A stretch of 33,600 nt of DNA, from contig NZ_LMDI01000042.1 in NCBI RefSeq assembly GCF_001425785.1, positions 1-33,600 of the forward strand. Direction: 5' to 3'. A model generated the notes under the pieces. The model did no database searches, was not told where the DNA came from, and saw only the letters and a list, made by a program, of their open reading frames with translations. The DNA is from Rhizobacter sp. Root1221. GTDB lineage: Bacteria > Pseudomonadota > Gammaproteobacteria > Burkholderiales > Burkholderiaceae_C. Positions within the stretch are counted from its first letter, which is position 1, and every line of letters begins with the position of its first letter. The translations under genes and the position numbers were made by a program. Positions 7,746 through 16,014 of this stretch are shown here, piece after piece.

Positions 7746-8828
7746 ATGTCCCGTGTTTCCGTTCAGGGCCTGCAGGTCAAGATGGGGCCGCTGTCCATCC
7801 TCGAGAACCTGAACCTCGATGTCGAGGAGGGTGAGTTCCTGGTGCTGCTGGGCCCGTCGGGCTGCGGCAAGTCCACGCTGCTGCACGCCATCGCCGGCCT
7901 GCTCGAGGCCAGCGACGGCCGCATCGGCATCGGCGGGCGCGACGTCACGTGGGCCGATCCGAAGGACCGCTCCATCGGCATGGTGTTCCAGTCGTATGCG
8001 CTGTACCCCACGATGAACGTGGAGCGCAACATGTCGTTCGGGCTGCGCATCAACGGCGTGCCCAGGCGCGAGATCGCCCGGCGGGTGGACCGTGCCGCGT
8101 CCATGCTGCACCTGAAGGAACTGCTCACGCGCAAGCCGTCGCAGCTGTCCGGCGGGCAACGCCAGCGGGTGGCCATCGGCCGGGCGCTGGTGCGCGAGGC
8201 CAAGGTGTTCCTCTTCGACGAACCCCTGTCGAACCTCGACGCCAAGCTGCGCGGTGAACTGCGCCGCGAGCTCAAGCAGCTGCACCAGGACATCGGCTCC
8301 ACCATGATCTACGTGACCCACGACCAGGTGGAGGCCATGACGCTGGCTCACCGTGTCGCGGTGATGCGCGAAGGCAAGATCCAGCAGATCGACACCCCGT
8401 CGAACGTGTACGCCCGCCCGGCGAACATGTTCGTGGCCGGGTTCCTCGGGTCGCCCAGCATGAACTTCATCGAGGGCGAGCTGATCGTGGCGCCCGGCGG
8501 GCAGGTGACGTTCTCGAAGGCGCCGCTGGCGGTGCCGCTGCACCGCTACGCGTTCGCCACGCCACCGGTGGCTGGCCGCCGCGTGGTGCTCGGCATTCGC
8601 CCGGAACACCTGTCGCTCGAGATCGGTGACGGCCTCGGTGGCGACGCCCAGGTCACGCTGGTGGAGCCCATGGGTTCGCACCTCGTGGTGTGGTTGTCGC
8701 TGCAGGGGCAGCCGGTGTCGGTGACCGTGCCCATGAGCGTGGATGCGGTGGTGGGCCAGCGTGTCGGCCTGGTCATCGATGCCGCCCGGGCGTCGCTGTT
8801 CGACCCCGGCACCCAGCAACGCCTGTGA
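7746..8828 (+). CDS. gtsD: CUT1 ABC sugar transporter ATPase (GtsD/MalK/UgpC-like)
   Basis: A 360-residue ATPase. Walker A is GPSGCGKST (36-44), the ABC signature is LSGGQRQR (from 134), Walker B ends in LFDEP with catalytic E159, and the switch histidine is in THDQ. Residues beyond about 235 form the TOBE/OB regulatory domain of MalK-like ATPases, which can also serve as a docking site for control proteins. Two copies would energise the permease pair. ATG at 7746 is preferred over TTG at 7737, which overlaps the previous stop region; AAAGG upstream serves as ribosome site. It closes the sugar operon and is followed after 8 bp by a strong hairpin. Confidence 0.93.
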   Translation: MSRVSVQGLQVKMGPLSILENLNLDVEEGEFLVLLGPSGCGKSTLLHAIAGLLEASDGRIGIGGRDVTWADPKDRSIGMVFQSYALYPTMNVERNMSFGLRINGVPRREIARRVDRAASMLHLKELLTRKPSQLSGGQRQRVAIGRALVREAKVFLFDEPLSNLDAKLRGELRRELKQLHQDIGSTMIYVTHDQVEAMTLAHRVAVMREGKIQQIDTPSNVYARPANMFVAGFLGSPSMNFIEGELIVAPGGQVTFSKAPLAVPLHRYAFATPPVAGRRVVLGIRPEHLSLEIGDGLGGDAQVTLVEPMGSHLVVWLSLQGQPVSVTVPMSVDAVVGQRVGLVIDAARASLFDPGTQQRL

Positions 8829-8836
8829 GGTTGATC

Positions 8837-8864
8837 GCCTGCTGACAGCACGCTGTCAGCAGGC
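8837..8864 (+). promoter_or_regulatory. Perfect 12-bp inverted repeat: terminator stem or operator
   Basis: Two 12-bp arms (8837-8848 and 8853-8864) match perfectly around a 4-nt CACG loop, with TGACAG/CTGTCA inside. It begins 8 bp after the transporter ATPase stop and ends 36 bp before the GFA-family gene. No T-run follows, so a classic intrinsic terminator is not shown; the symmetric TGACAG...CTGTCA core would equally suit a dimeric repressor acting on the downstream gene. Confidence 0.6.
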
Positions 8865-8900
8865 CGCCGCTATCGTGATTGGTTCCAGAGGAGGACAACC

Positions 8901-9305
8901 ATGACGAAGACCTACCAGGGCAGCTGTCACTGCGGCGCCGTCCGTTTCGAAGCCGAGCTCGACCTGGCCACCGGCACGTCGCGCTGCAACTGCACCTACT
9001 GTTCCAAGAGCCGCTGGTGGGGCGCGAGCATCAAGCCCGATGCCTTTCGCCAGTTGTCCGGTGAATCGAACCTGTCGGACTACCAGTTCAACACCCGGCA
9101 GGGTCACCACGTGTTCTGCCGCACCTGCGGCTTGGCGCCGTTCGGGTACGGCGACGTGCCGGAGATCGGCGGCGCCTTCGTGTCGATCAACATCGCGTGC
9201 CTCGACGGCGTGACCCCCGAGGAACTCGCGGCGGTGCCCCTTCGCCATTGCGATGGCCTGCACAACAACTGGATGAACCCGCCGGCCATCACGTCGTACC
9301 TGTGA
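8901..9305 (+). CDS. GFA/CENP-V family zinc-binding protein
   Basis: A 134-residue protein of the glutathione-dependent formaldehyde-activating (GFA) fold. The zinc-site cysteines are present: CHCG at residues 9-12, CNCTYC around residues 30-35, and CRTC near residue 73. Some members bind S-hydroxymethylglutathione; many others have no proven enzyme activity, so only the family is claimed. GAGGAGG precedes the ATG at good spacing. It stands alone between the sugar operon and the DUF1800 gene, and the perfect palindrome 36 bp upstream could be its operator. Confidence 0.88.
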   Translation: MTKTYQGSCHCGAVRFEAELDLATGTSRCNCTYCSKSRWWGASIKPDAFRQLSGESNLSDYQFNTRQGHHVFCRTCGLAPFGYGDVPEIGGAFVSINIACLDGVTPEELAAVPLRHCDGLHNNWMNPPAITSYL

Positions 9306-9460
9306 GCCCACCCGCGGAGAAGGGCGCCTGAACCGCACCTTTTCCAGGGTTCCCGACGCTGACGGGACTCGACAATTCCGTCGGGCCAGAACGCCGGCCG
9401 CCCGCACGACGGGACGGAACAGAGCGACCGCGGCCCGCGGGGGGTCTGGAGTTCGTCTTG

Positions 9461-11236
9461 GTGCTGCGTGGTGGTTGGTTCGGTCCTGGGGTTCGTGCGG
9501 GCGTTGGCGTGCTGTGGTTGAGTGCGCTGGTCGCCTGTGGCGGCGGTGGGGGAGGCGGTGAACCCGCGTCGCCAGCGCCACCGCCGGTGTCGCCAGGCGA
9601 GGCACCCGCGCCCGCTCCTCCAGCACCGGCACCCGCGCCGGCACCCATGCCCGGCGACGTCACCGTCTCCGCCACCGAAGCCGCCCGTTTCCTCGCCCAG
9701 GCCACCAGCGGCCCCACGGTGTCCGCCATCGCCCACCTGAGCGAGGTGGGCTACGCGGCCTGGCTCGACCAGCAGTTCGCGTTGCCGGCCAGGTCGCACC
9801 GCGCCTTTGTCAACACCCTCGCTGCCAGCGGCACCACGCTCACCCCCGCGCATTTCCGCGAATCCTGGTGGACCCAGGCCATCGCCGGCGACGACCAGCT
9901 GCGCCAGCGCGTGGCCTTCGCGCTGTCCGAGATCTTCGTGGTGTCGTTCGCCGATGCCACGCTGGCCACACGGCCGCGCGGCATGGCCGCCTACTACGAC
10001 GTGCTGGCCTCGAACGCCTTCGGCAACTACCGCGAGCTGCTCGACGGGGTGGCCACGCACCCGATGATGGGGGTGTACCTCAGCACCTTGCGCAACCAGA
10101 AGGAAGACGCTGCCGCAGGCCGCAACGCCGACCAGAACTTCGCGCGCGAGGCGATGCAGCTCTTCACCATCGGCCTGCACGAGCTGAACACCGATGGCAC
10201 GCTCAAGGGGGGCGTGGCCACCGACACCTACACCACGGCCGACATCGAGGGCCTCGCCATGGTGTTCACCGGCTGGAGCTGGTACGCCGGCCCCAACGCG
10301 GGGGACCGCACCGACCGCCGCTTCCAGGGCCTCGACCCCCACGCCGACCGCGACTGGCGCCCCATGCAGGCGTACGCGAAGTTCCATTCCACGAGCGAAA
10401 AGACCTTCCTCGGCACCACCATCCCGGCCGGTTCCAGCAGCGCCGAGGCTGACATGAAGGTGGCTCTGGACCGCCTGTTCAACCACCCCAACGTGGGCCC
10501 GTTTTTCGGGCGCCAGCTGATCCAGCGACTGGTCACGAGCAACCCGAGCCCGGCCTACGTGGGCCGCGTGGCCAGTGCGTTCAACAACAACGGCGCTGGC
10601 GTGCGGGGCGACATGAAGGCGGTGGTGCGCGCCGTGCTGCTGGACCCGGAAGCCCGCACCTGGCAGCCCACGGCCGCCACGTTCGGCAAGCCGCGCGAGC
10701 CAGTGCTGCGCCTCGCGCACTTCATGCGCGCGTTCAACGCGCAGTCCACGAGCGGCCGCTACATCGGCATCGATGCCGGTGAAGCGGCCAGCATGTTGCA
10801 CCAGCAACCGCTGAACGCACCGTCGGTGTTCAACTTCTTCCGGCCGAACTACACACCGCCCAACAGCGACGTGGCGGGTGCGGGGCTCGTGGCGCCGGAA
10901 TGGCAGATCGCCAACGAGGTGTCGCTCGCCAACTATGCGAACTACATCCGCGCCTGGCTCACGCCGCTGTCCACGCGCGACGTGCAGCAGGACTACGCGG
11001 CCGAGATGGCGCTGGCGCACGACCCCGGCGCACTGGTGGACCGGCTGAACCTCGTGCTGATGTCGGGCCAGATGACCGCGGCCCATCGCCAGCTGATCAT
11101 CGGCGCCGTCCACGGCCGCACCCTGCCGGCGGCCACCGACACCAATGCCGCGCAGGTCAAGGCCGCGCGCCGCGACCGCGTGTGCATCGCCATCCTGCTG
11201 ACGATGGCCTCCCCCGACTACGTCGTCCAGAAGTGA
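9461..11236 (+). CDS. DUF1800 family predicted lipoprotein
   Basis: A 591-residue exported protein. The N-terminus carries a hydrophobic segment and a lipobox LVAC followed by a glycine run, then a low-complexity proline/alanine linker to about residue 65, then the DUF1800 domain, with typical segments AARFLAQATSGPT near its start, NFAREAMQLFTIGLHELN and HFMRAFNAQSTSGRY. It is likely tethered to a membrane or released at the surface. Function of DUF1800 is unknown; it commonly travels with DUF1501, as here with a 5-bp gap. GTG at 9461 is preferred; a TTG at 9458 is equally close to the GGAG at 9448-9451. The family call is strong and the start is uncertain by one codon. Confidence 0.87.
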   Translation: MLRGGWFGPGVRAGVGVLWLSALVACGGGGGGGEPASPAPPPVSPGEAPAPAPPAPAPAPAPMPGDVTVSATEAARFLAQATSGPTVSAIAHLSEVGYAAWLDQQFALPARSHRAFVNTLAASGTTLTPAHFRESWWTQAIAGDDQLRQRVAFALSEIFVVSFADATLATRPRGMAAYYDVLASNAFGNYRELLDGVATHPMMGVYLSTLRNQKEDAAAGRNADQNFAREAMQLFTIGLHELNTDGTLKGGVATDTYTTADIEGLAMVFTGWSWYAGPNAGDRTDRRFQGLDPHADRDWRPMQAYAKFHSTSEKTFLGTTIPAGSSSAEADMKVALDRLFNHPNVGPFFGRQLIQRLVTSNPSPAYVGRVASAFNNNGAGVRGDMKAVVRAVLLDPEARTWQPTAATFGKPREPVLRLAHFMRAFNAQSTSGRYIGIDAGEAASMLHQQPLNAPSVFNFFRPNYTPPNSDVAGAGLVAPEWQIANEVSLANYANYIRAWLTPLSTRDVQQDYAAEMALAHDPGALVDRLNLVLMSGQMTAAHRQLIIGAVHGRTLPAATDTNAAQVKAARRDRVCIAILLTMASPDYVVQK

Positions 11237-11241
11237 CCGCC

Positions 11242-12741
11242 ATGCGCTCTTCCTCCCCTGCCTCCCACACCTCGCGCCGCGAATTCCTGCGCCGTGCGGC
11301 CGCGCTGTCCGGCACGGTCGGGTCCGGCGCGCTGCCGTTCGCGATGAACCTCGCGGCCATGAACGCCGCGGCCGCGGCCGCCAGCGACTACAAGGCCATC
11401 GTGTGCCTGTTCCTGCTGGGTGGCAACGACTCGGCCAACATGGTGCTGCCCACCGACACGGCGTCGTGGGAGGCCTACACCACGGTGCGCTCCACGGGCA
11501 CGAGCCCCATCGCACTGAAGGCGGCGGGCACGCCGGCCGACGGCGCCGCCGCGCCGGGCAGCCCTGAATCACTCGGGGGTGTGTTGCCGCTGGTGCCCGA
11601 CTTCACGGCGTATGCGCAGAACGCGAACCGGTCGTTCGCGGTTCATCCGCTGATGCCCGAAGTGCAGTCGCTCTTCGGGCAGGGGCGCCTGGCCGTGGTG
11701 GCCAACGCCGGCCCGCTGGTGATGCCGGTGACCCGCGCGGAACTGAAGGCGAAGACCAAGGCCGCACCGGCCAAGCTCGGGTCCCACAACGACCAGCAGA
11801 GCACGTGGCAGGCCCTCGGCCCGGAAGGGGCCAGGAAGGGGTGGGGCGGGCGGCTGGGTGACATGCTCGCGTCGGCCAACACGCAGACGGCGTTCACGAG
11901 CATCTCGGTGTCCGGCAACGCGGTGTTCCTCGCGGGGCAGCAGGTGGCGCAGTACCAGGTGAGCAACACCGGCGCGGTGCCCATCGACGGGGTGTCGGGC
12001 GGCCTGTTCGGCTCGTCGATCGCCAGCACCGCATACCGCCAGTTGCTCACGCAAGGCAGCGTCCCCGGTGACCAGCCGAACCTGATCGCCCGGGAACACG
12101 CGGCCATCGCGAAGCGCAGCCTCGATGCCCAGGTGGCATTCAATGCGGCCTATTCGGCGTCCACCGCGCCCGGCACGCCGAAGTACCTGCACCCCCTCAC
12201 GCGCACCTTGGTGGGCAACCCGGTGGCCGAACAACTGCGCACCGTGGCGCGGGTGATCGGCGCGCGCGATTCGCTCGGCGTGCGCCGCCAGGTGTTTTTC
12301 GTCAGCGTGGGCGGGTTCGACACCCACGACTGGCAGAACACCACCCACGCCAACCTGATGGCGATGCTGTCGCACGCCATCGGCTACTTCGACAACGCGC
12401 TCGGCGCGCTGGGCATGCGCGACCAGGTCACCTTGTTCACCGCCTCGGACTTCGGCCGCACCTTCGCGAGCAATGGCGACGGCACCGACCACGGCTGGGG
12501 TGCGCACCACCTCGTCACCGGCGGTGCGGTGCGCGGCCGCGAGATCTACGGCCGCTTCCCGCAGGTGGGCCTCAACCACCCCGACGAGATCGGCTCGGGC
12601 ACGTTCCTGCCCGGTGTGTCGGTGGACCAGCTGGGCGGCACGCTCGGCAGGTGGTTCGGTGCGAGCGACAGCCAGCTCGACCTCGTGTTCCCGAACCTGC
12701 GCAACTTCGACCGCGATCTCGGGTTCATGCACGCGGCGTGA
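11242..12741 (+). CDS. DUF1501 family protein with Tat signal
   Basis: A 499-residue protein with a twin-arginine export signal (TSRREFLRRAAALSG) and a hydrophobic alanine-rich segment, so it should be folded, and perhaps loaded with a cofactor, before export. The rest matches DUF1501, a family distantly related to sulfatases and alkaline phosphatases; visible blocks are CLFLLGGNDSANMVLP, GSHNDQQSTWQ, VSVGGFDTHDWQ and FTASDFGRTFASNGDGTDHGW, which hold the aspartates and histidines expected of a metal site. It starts five bases after the DUF1800 stop, forming a two-gene unit. The biological substrate is unknown; coupling with DUF1800 is common in bacteria. Confidence 0.88.
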   Translation: MRSSSPASHTSRREFLRRAAALSGTVGSGALPFAMNLAAMNAAAAAASDYKAIVCLFLLGGNDSANMVLPTDTASWEAYTTVRSTGTSPIALKAAGTPADGAAAPGSPESLGGVLPLVPDFTAYAQNANRSFAVHPLMPEVQSLFGQGRLAVVANAGPLVMPVTRAELKAKTKAAPAKLGSHNDQQSTWQALGPEGARKGWGGRLGDMLASANTQTAFTSISVSGNAVFLAGQQVAQYQVSNTGAVPIDGVSGGLFGSSIASTAYRQLLTQGSVPGDQPNLIAREHAAIAKRSLDAQVAFNAAYSASTAPGTPKYLHPLTRTLVGNPVAEQLRTVARVIGARDSLGVRRQVFFVSVGGFDTHDWQNTTHANLMAMLSHAIGYFDNALGALGMRDQVTLFTASDFGRTFASNGDGTDHGWGAHHLVTGGAVRGREIYGRFPQVGLNHPDEIGSGTFLPGVSVDQLGGTLGRWFGASDSQLDLVFPNLRNFDRDLGFMHAA

Positions 12742-12880
12742 CAACGGCGTAGAGTAGGTGATGGCCCCCTCGAACACGGGGCGTGACAAGCACCAGTTCT
12801 TAAGCACGCGTTAAGGCACCGCGCCGAGCATGGATGCCATCGATGCTCTTCGCCTCCGGCCCGCCGGACGCACCCCGATC

Positions 12881-14557
12881 ATGCCGTCCACCGCAGTCAC
12901 CAGCCCACGTTCCTCCGCGCGGCACACCGGGGAACGATGGCACGGATGGGTGCTCGCATTGGCTCTTCAGTGTCCGCTTGCGGCCACGGCCGGCGAGGAA
13001 GCCCCGGCCGTGCCTGGTTTCGCGGAACTGGAAGCGGCCGGTGCCACCATCGGCACGGTGCGCGTGCTCACGCGCGACATCTTCGACCTGGCCGACCCGA
13101 AGGAACACCGCCTGCTGTTCCGCTGGGCCAACGCGTTGCACCGGCAGACGCGCCCGGAGGTCATCGAACGCGCGTTGTTGTTCAAGTCCGGCGACCGGCT
13201 GTCGGTGCGCCAGATGGAGGAAACCGAACGGGTGCTGCGTGGCGCACGGTACCTGTACGACGTGAAGATCCGGCCCGTGGCCTGGCACGACGGGATCGTC
13301 GACATCGAGGTCGAGACCCGCGACACCTGGTCGCTCGACCCCGGGTTCAGCGTAGGCCGCTCGGGGGGCACGAACACCAGCGGCATCCGCCTGAAGGAAT
13401 ACAACCTGCTCGGCACCGGCGTGTCGCTGAGCCTCGGCCGCTTCCGCAACGTGGACAGATCGGGCAACGAATTCCTGTTCTTGAACGACCACGCGTTCGA
13501 CAGCTGGACGGCCGTCAGCTACAGCCATGCGCAGAACAGCGATGGCCGGCGTGACGAGGCGGCCGTCGTGCGGCCGTTCTATGCGCTCGACACGCGTTGG
13601 ACGGCCGGCGTCACCGCCAGCAAGGACGACCGGCTGGAGTCCGTCTACGCCAATGGCGTGACGGCGGCACGGTACCGGCACCGCCAGTCGAAGGCCGAAC
13701 TGTTCGGCGGCTGGTCACCCGGCCTCGTGGACGGCTGGGTGCACCGTTGGTCGCTCGGGCTTTCGTTCCAGAACGACACCTATGCACAGGCGCCGGGCGA
13801 GGCGGCCCCCGCCCAATTGCCGGCCGACCGGAAGCGGGTGGCGCCGTTCGTGCGCCACGAACTGATCGAGGACCGCTACGACCGGCAGCTGAACCGCAAC
13901 CTGATTGGCCGGCCGGAGTTTTTCTCGCTGGGCCTCGCGTCCACCGTGCAACTGGGGTGGGCCACCACCGCGCTCGGTTCGAACGAGGACGCGCTGCTGT
14001 ACCAGGGGTCGATCAGCCACGGGTTCGAACCGTGGCGCCGCCACATGCTCATCGCGGCGGCGAAGATCGAGGGGGAACTGGTTGGCGGGCGGGCGCAGCG
14101 CCAGCAGCTCGGTGCGCAGGCACAGTACTACCTGCCGCAGGGGCGCCGCTGGCTGTTCTACGCGTCCGCCGCGGGGGACATGCTGACCCACCCGGGGCCC
14201 ACCGACACGCTGCTGCTGGGTGGCGACAACGGCCTGCGCGGCTACCCGCTGCGCTACCAGGGCGGCGACCGCCGCGCACTGTTCACGGTGGAGGAGCGCT
14301 TCTACACCAACCTGCATGTGTGGCGCCTCTTTCGCATCGGCGGGGCGGCGTTCGCGGACACGGGCCGCGCCTGGGGCGGCGCCCACGTCAACACGGTCAA
14401 CCCCGGCTGGCTGGCCGACGTGGGCGTGGGGCTGCGCATCGTGAGCTCGCGCGCGGCGTTCAGCAATGTGCTCCACATCGACGTGGCGGTGCCGCTCAAC
14501 ACCGCCCCCGACATGAGGAAGGTGCAGTTCCTGGTGAAGACCAAGACCAGCTTCTGA
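12881..14557 (+). CDS. Omp85-like outer-membrane beta-barrel protein with POTRA-type N-terminus
   Basis: About 558 residues: an N-terminal export signal (WVLALALQCPLAATAG), one POTRA-like region (RQTRPEVIERALLFKSGDRL, then LRGARYLYDVKIRPV), and a long C-terminal beta-barrel of the bacterial surface-antigen type. The barrel holds the Omp85 lid-loop motif as GLRGYPLRY (L452-Y455) and ends in KTKTSF, a terminal phenylalanine typical of barrel proteins recognised by BamA. It is shorter than BamA (one POTRA-like unit instead of five), so it is not the essential assembly factor; it might insert or secrete a specific partner, or have another role. An ATG at 12830 is also in frame; neither start has a clear ribosome site. 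The product is outer-membrane; its client is unknown. Confidence 0.75.
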   Translation: MPSTAVTSPRSSARHTGERWHGWVLALALQCPLAATAGEEAPAVPGFAELEAAGATIGTVRVLTRDIFDLADPKEHRLLFRWANALHRQTRPEVIERALLFKSGDRLSVRQMEETERVLRGARYLYDVKIRPVAWHDGIVDIEVETRDTWSLDPGFSVGRSGGTNTSGIRLKEYNLLGTGVSLSLGRFRNVDRSGNEFLFLNDHAFDSWTAVSYSHAQNSDGRRDEAAVVRPFYALDTRWTAGVTASKDDRLESVYANGVTAARYRHRQSKAELFGGWSPGLVDGWVHRWSLGLSFQNDTYAQAPGEAAPAQLPADRKRVAPFVRHELIEDRYDRQLNRNLIGRPEFFSLGLASTVQLGWATTALGSNEDALLYQGSISHGFEPWRRHMLIAAAKIEGELVGGRAQRQQLGAQAQYYLPQGRRWLFYASAAGDMLTHPGPTDTLLLGGDNGLRGYPLRYQGGDRRALFTVEERFYTNLHVWRLFRIGGAAFADTGRAWGGAHVNTVNPGWLADVGVGLRIVSSRAAFSNVLHIDVAVPLNTAPDMRKVQFLVKTKTSF

Positions 14558-14645
14558 GCGGCCCGCCAAAGGCGCAGAATAGGCGCGATGGGTCCTGCGG
14601 GGGCACCATCGCACGCGCCCGGCCCGGGGCGCGGAGGAGGTGACC

Positions 14646-15455
14646 ATGAACCGTCCCGACACCCATTTCGGCACCGCCATCGCAAGCCTGTACCAGGCCC
14701 ACATGGTGCCGATGCTGTTCGAGCCGTACGCCACCGAACTGGTGGCGCGGGTGCTGGCCCGCCCGTGCGCCCGGGTGCTCGAGGTAGCGGCCGGCACCGG
14801 TGTCGTCACGCGGCACCTTGCCGAGCACCTGCCGGCGCACGTGGCGATCACCGCCACCGACCTGAACCCGGCGATGCTGGACCTGGCCCAGTCGCTCGGC
14901 ACGGCCCGGCCGGTGGTGTGGCAAGTGGCGGATGCGATGCAGCTGCCGTTCGGCGACGCGGCGTTCGACGCCGTCGTGTGCCAGTTCGGCGCCATGTTTT
15001 TCCCGGACAAGGTGAAGGGCTTCGCGGAGGCTCATCGGGTGCTGGCACCTGGGGGCGCGCTGTTCTTCAACGTGTGGGACCGACTCGGGAGGAACGAATT
15101 TGCCGACACCGTGACCACGGCCATGGCGTCGGCCTTCCCGCTGGACCCGCCACGCTTCCTGGCTCGTGTGCCACACGGCTACCACGACCTCGTGGCCATC
15201 GCGCGCGACGTGGCACAAGGCGGGTTCACCGCACCGCACATGCACACGGTGCAGTCGCGCAGCCACGCCGCGTCGCCGCGGATCCCGGCGGAGGCGATGT
15301 GCCAGGGCTCGCCACTGCGTGCGGAAATCGAGGCGCGCGACATCGGCGGGCTGGAAGCCGCCACCGCGATGGCCGAGGCGGCGCTGGCCTACCGGTTTGG
15401 CACGGGTCCGATCGAAGGCCGCATGCAGGCCCACGTGATCACCGCGGTGCGTTGA
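14646..15455 (+). CDS. Class I SAM-dependent methyltransferase
   Basis: A 269-residue methyltransferase with the usual Rossmann motifs: motif I VLEVAAGTGVVTRHLA, an acidic end of strand 2 (ITATDLNPAMLDLA), motif II region DAVVCQFGAMFFPDK, and motif III LAPGGALFFNVWD. The substrate is not evident; similar proteins are annotated as UbiE/Methyltransf_11-like, and small-molecule methylation is the usual role. A strong GGAGG lies 7 nt before the ATG. A CAGAAT at 14575-14580 may be the -10, which would give a leader of about 60 nt. It stands alone between the Omp85-like gene and a small secreted protein. Confidence 0.85.
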   Translation: MNRPDTHFGTAIASLYQAHMVPMLFEPYATELVARVLARPCARVLEVAAGTGVVTRHLAEHLPAHVAITATDLNPAMLDLAQSLGTARPVVWQVADAMQLPFGDAAFDAVVCQFGAMFFPDKVKGFAEAHRVLAPGGALFFNVWDRLGRNEFADTVTTAMASAFPLDPPRFLARVPHGYHDLVAIARDVAQGGFTAPHMHTVQSRSHAASPRIPAEAMCQGSPLRAEIEARDIGGLEAATAMAEAALAYRFGTGPIEGRMQAHVITAVR

Positions 15456-15529
15456 TCCCCACGAAGGGGGAATTCTCCCGGCCGGGCCGCTTCCTAAGAT
15501 GACCGGGTGCGATGGCTGAGGGAGAAACG

Positions 15530-15979
15530 ATGAACACAACGACATGTGTGGCCGCGGCGGCCGTGTGCTTCTGGGTGGCCGGCGCGGCGCACGCCCTGGG
15601 GCGGGTGGTGCCGCTGGCCGAGGTGGAGGCCCGGCACCCCGCGCAGATCAACTGGGTGACCACCTGCGGCGACTGGCGTGCCGCGGGGCAGGCCGGGGTG
15701 TACCGCGTGGTGCATGCCACGCTGAATGCGCAGTCGCTGCTGTACGTGCAATGGCTGTACACCGACGGGCGCGGCATCAACAAAGCGGCCCACACGCTGG
15801 CCTTGCCCGAAGTCAACAACGACCACGCCGAGATTGAGCTCACCCGGCTGCGCTGCGATGCCACCCGCACCGGCGTGGTGGTGCGGGCGCGTGCGGCGTT
15901 CGGGCACGAAGGCACGAACGGGAAGGTGGAGGTGAACGTGTTCCAGCGGCCCGGGGCGTACCGGTTTGGGCGGAGGTAG
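15530..15979 (+). CDS. Small secreted protein of unknown function
   Basis: A 149-residue protein with a Sec signal peptide (CVAAAAVCFWVAGAAHA, cleavage after AHA) and a mature part containing two cysteines (VTTCGDW and RLRCDAT) that may form a disulphide. The mature chain looks like a small beta-rich domain (SLLYVQWLYTDGRG, TGVVVRARAAFGHEG). I recognise no family. GGGAGAA lies before the ATG at 15530; an in-frame ATG at 15512 is less likely. TAAGAT at 15495-15500 is a candidate -10. It is convergent with the rluF-like gene, with 35 bp between the stops. Confidence 0.6.
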   Translation: MNTTTCVAAAAVCFWVAGAAHALGRVVPLAEVEARHPAQINWVTTCGDWRAAGQAGVYRVVHATLNAQSLLYVQWLYTDGRGINKAAHTLALPEVNNDHAEIELTRLRCDATRTGVVVRARAAFGHEGTNGKVEVNVFQRPGAYRFGRR

Positions 15980-16014
15980 GGGAGGGCCGCCCCCGTCACC
16001 CCGGTGCGGAGGCC

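Noticed and set aside
9376-9419. TTCCGTC ... GACGGAA separated by 30 nt in front of the DUF1800 gene
   Set aside because: Seven-base arms at this distance are expected by chance in GC-rich DNA, and nothing else supports a site.
9104-11572. An 822-codon minus-strand frame opposite the DUF1800 gene, and similar long antisense frames at 4188-5627, 5384-6859 and 28431-29597
   Set aside because: No domain is recognisable in any of them, and each is opposite a gene with strong motifs. Long antisense frames are normal at this GC content.
12761-12814. A 17-codon leader-peptide-like frame after TAGAGT upstream of the Omp85-like gene
   Set aside because: No runs of regulatory codons, no attenuator hairpin pair and no ribosome site; likely chance.
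12799-12815. CTTAA-GCACGCG-TTAAG inverted repeat before the Omp85-like gene
   Set aside because: Arms of five bases are too short to claim an operator without comparison to other genomes.
14588-15502. A plus-strand frame that begins 7 nt after CAGAAT, like the leaderless genes, and overlaps the methyltransferase
   Set aside because: Its product is low complexity and out of frame with a clear methyltransferase that has its own strong ribosome site; CAGAAT is better read as the methyltransferase promoter.
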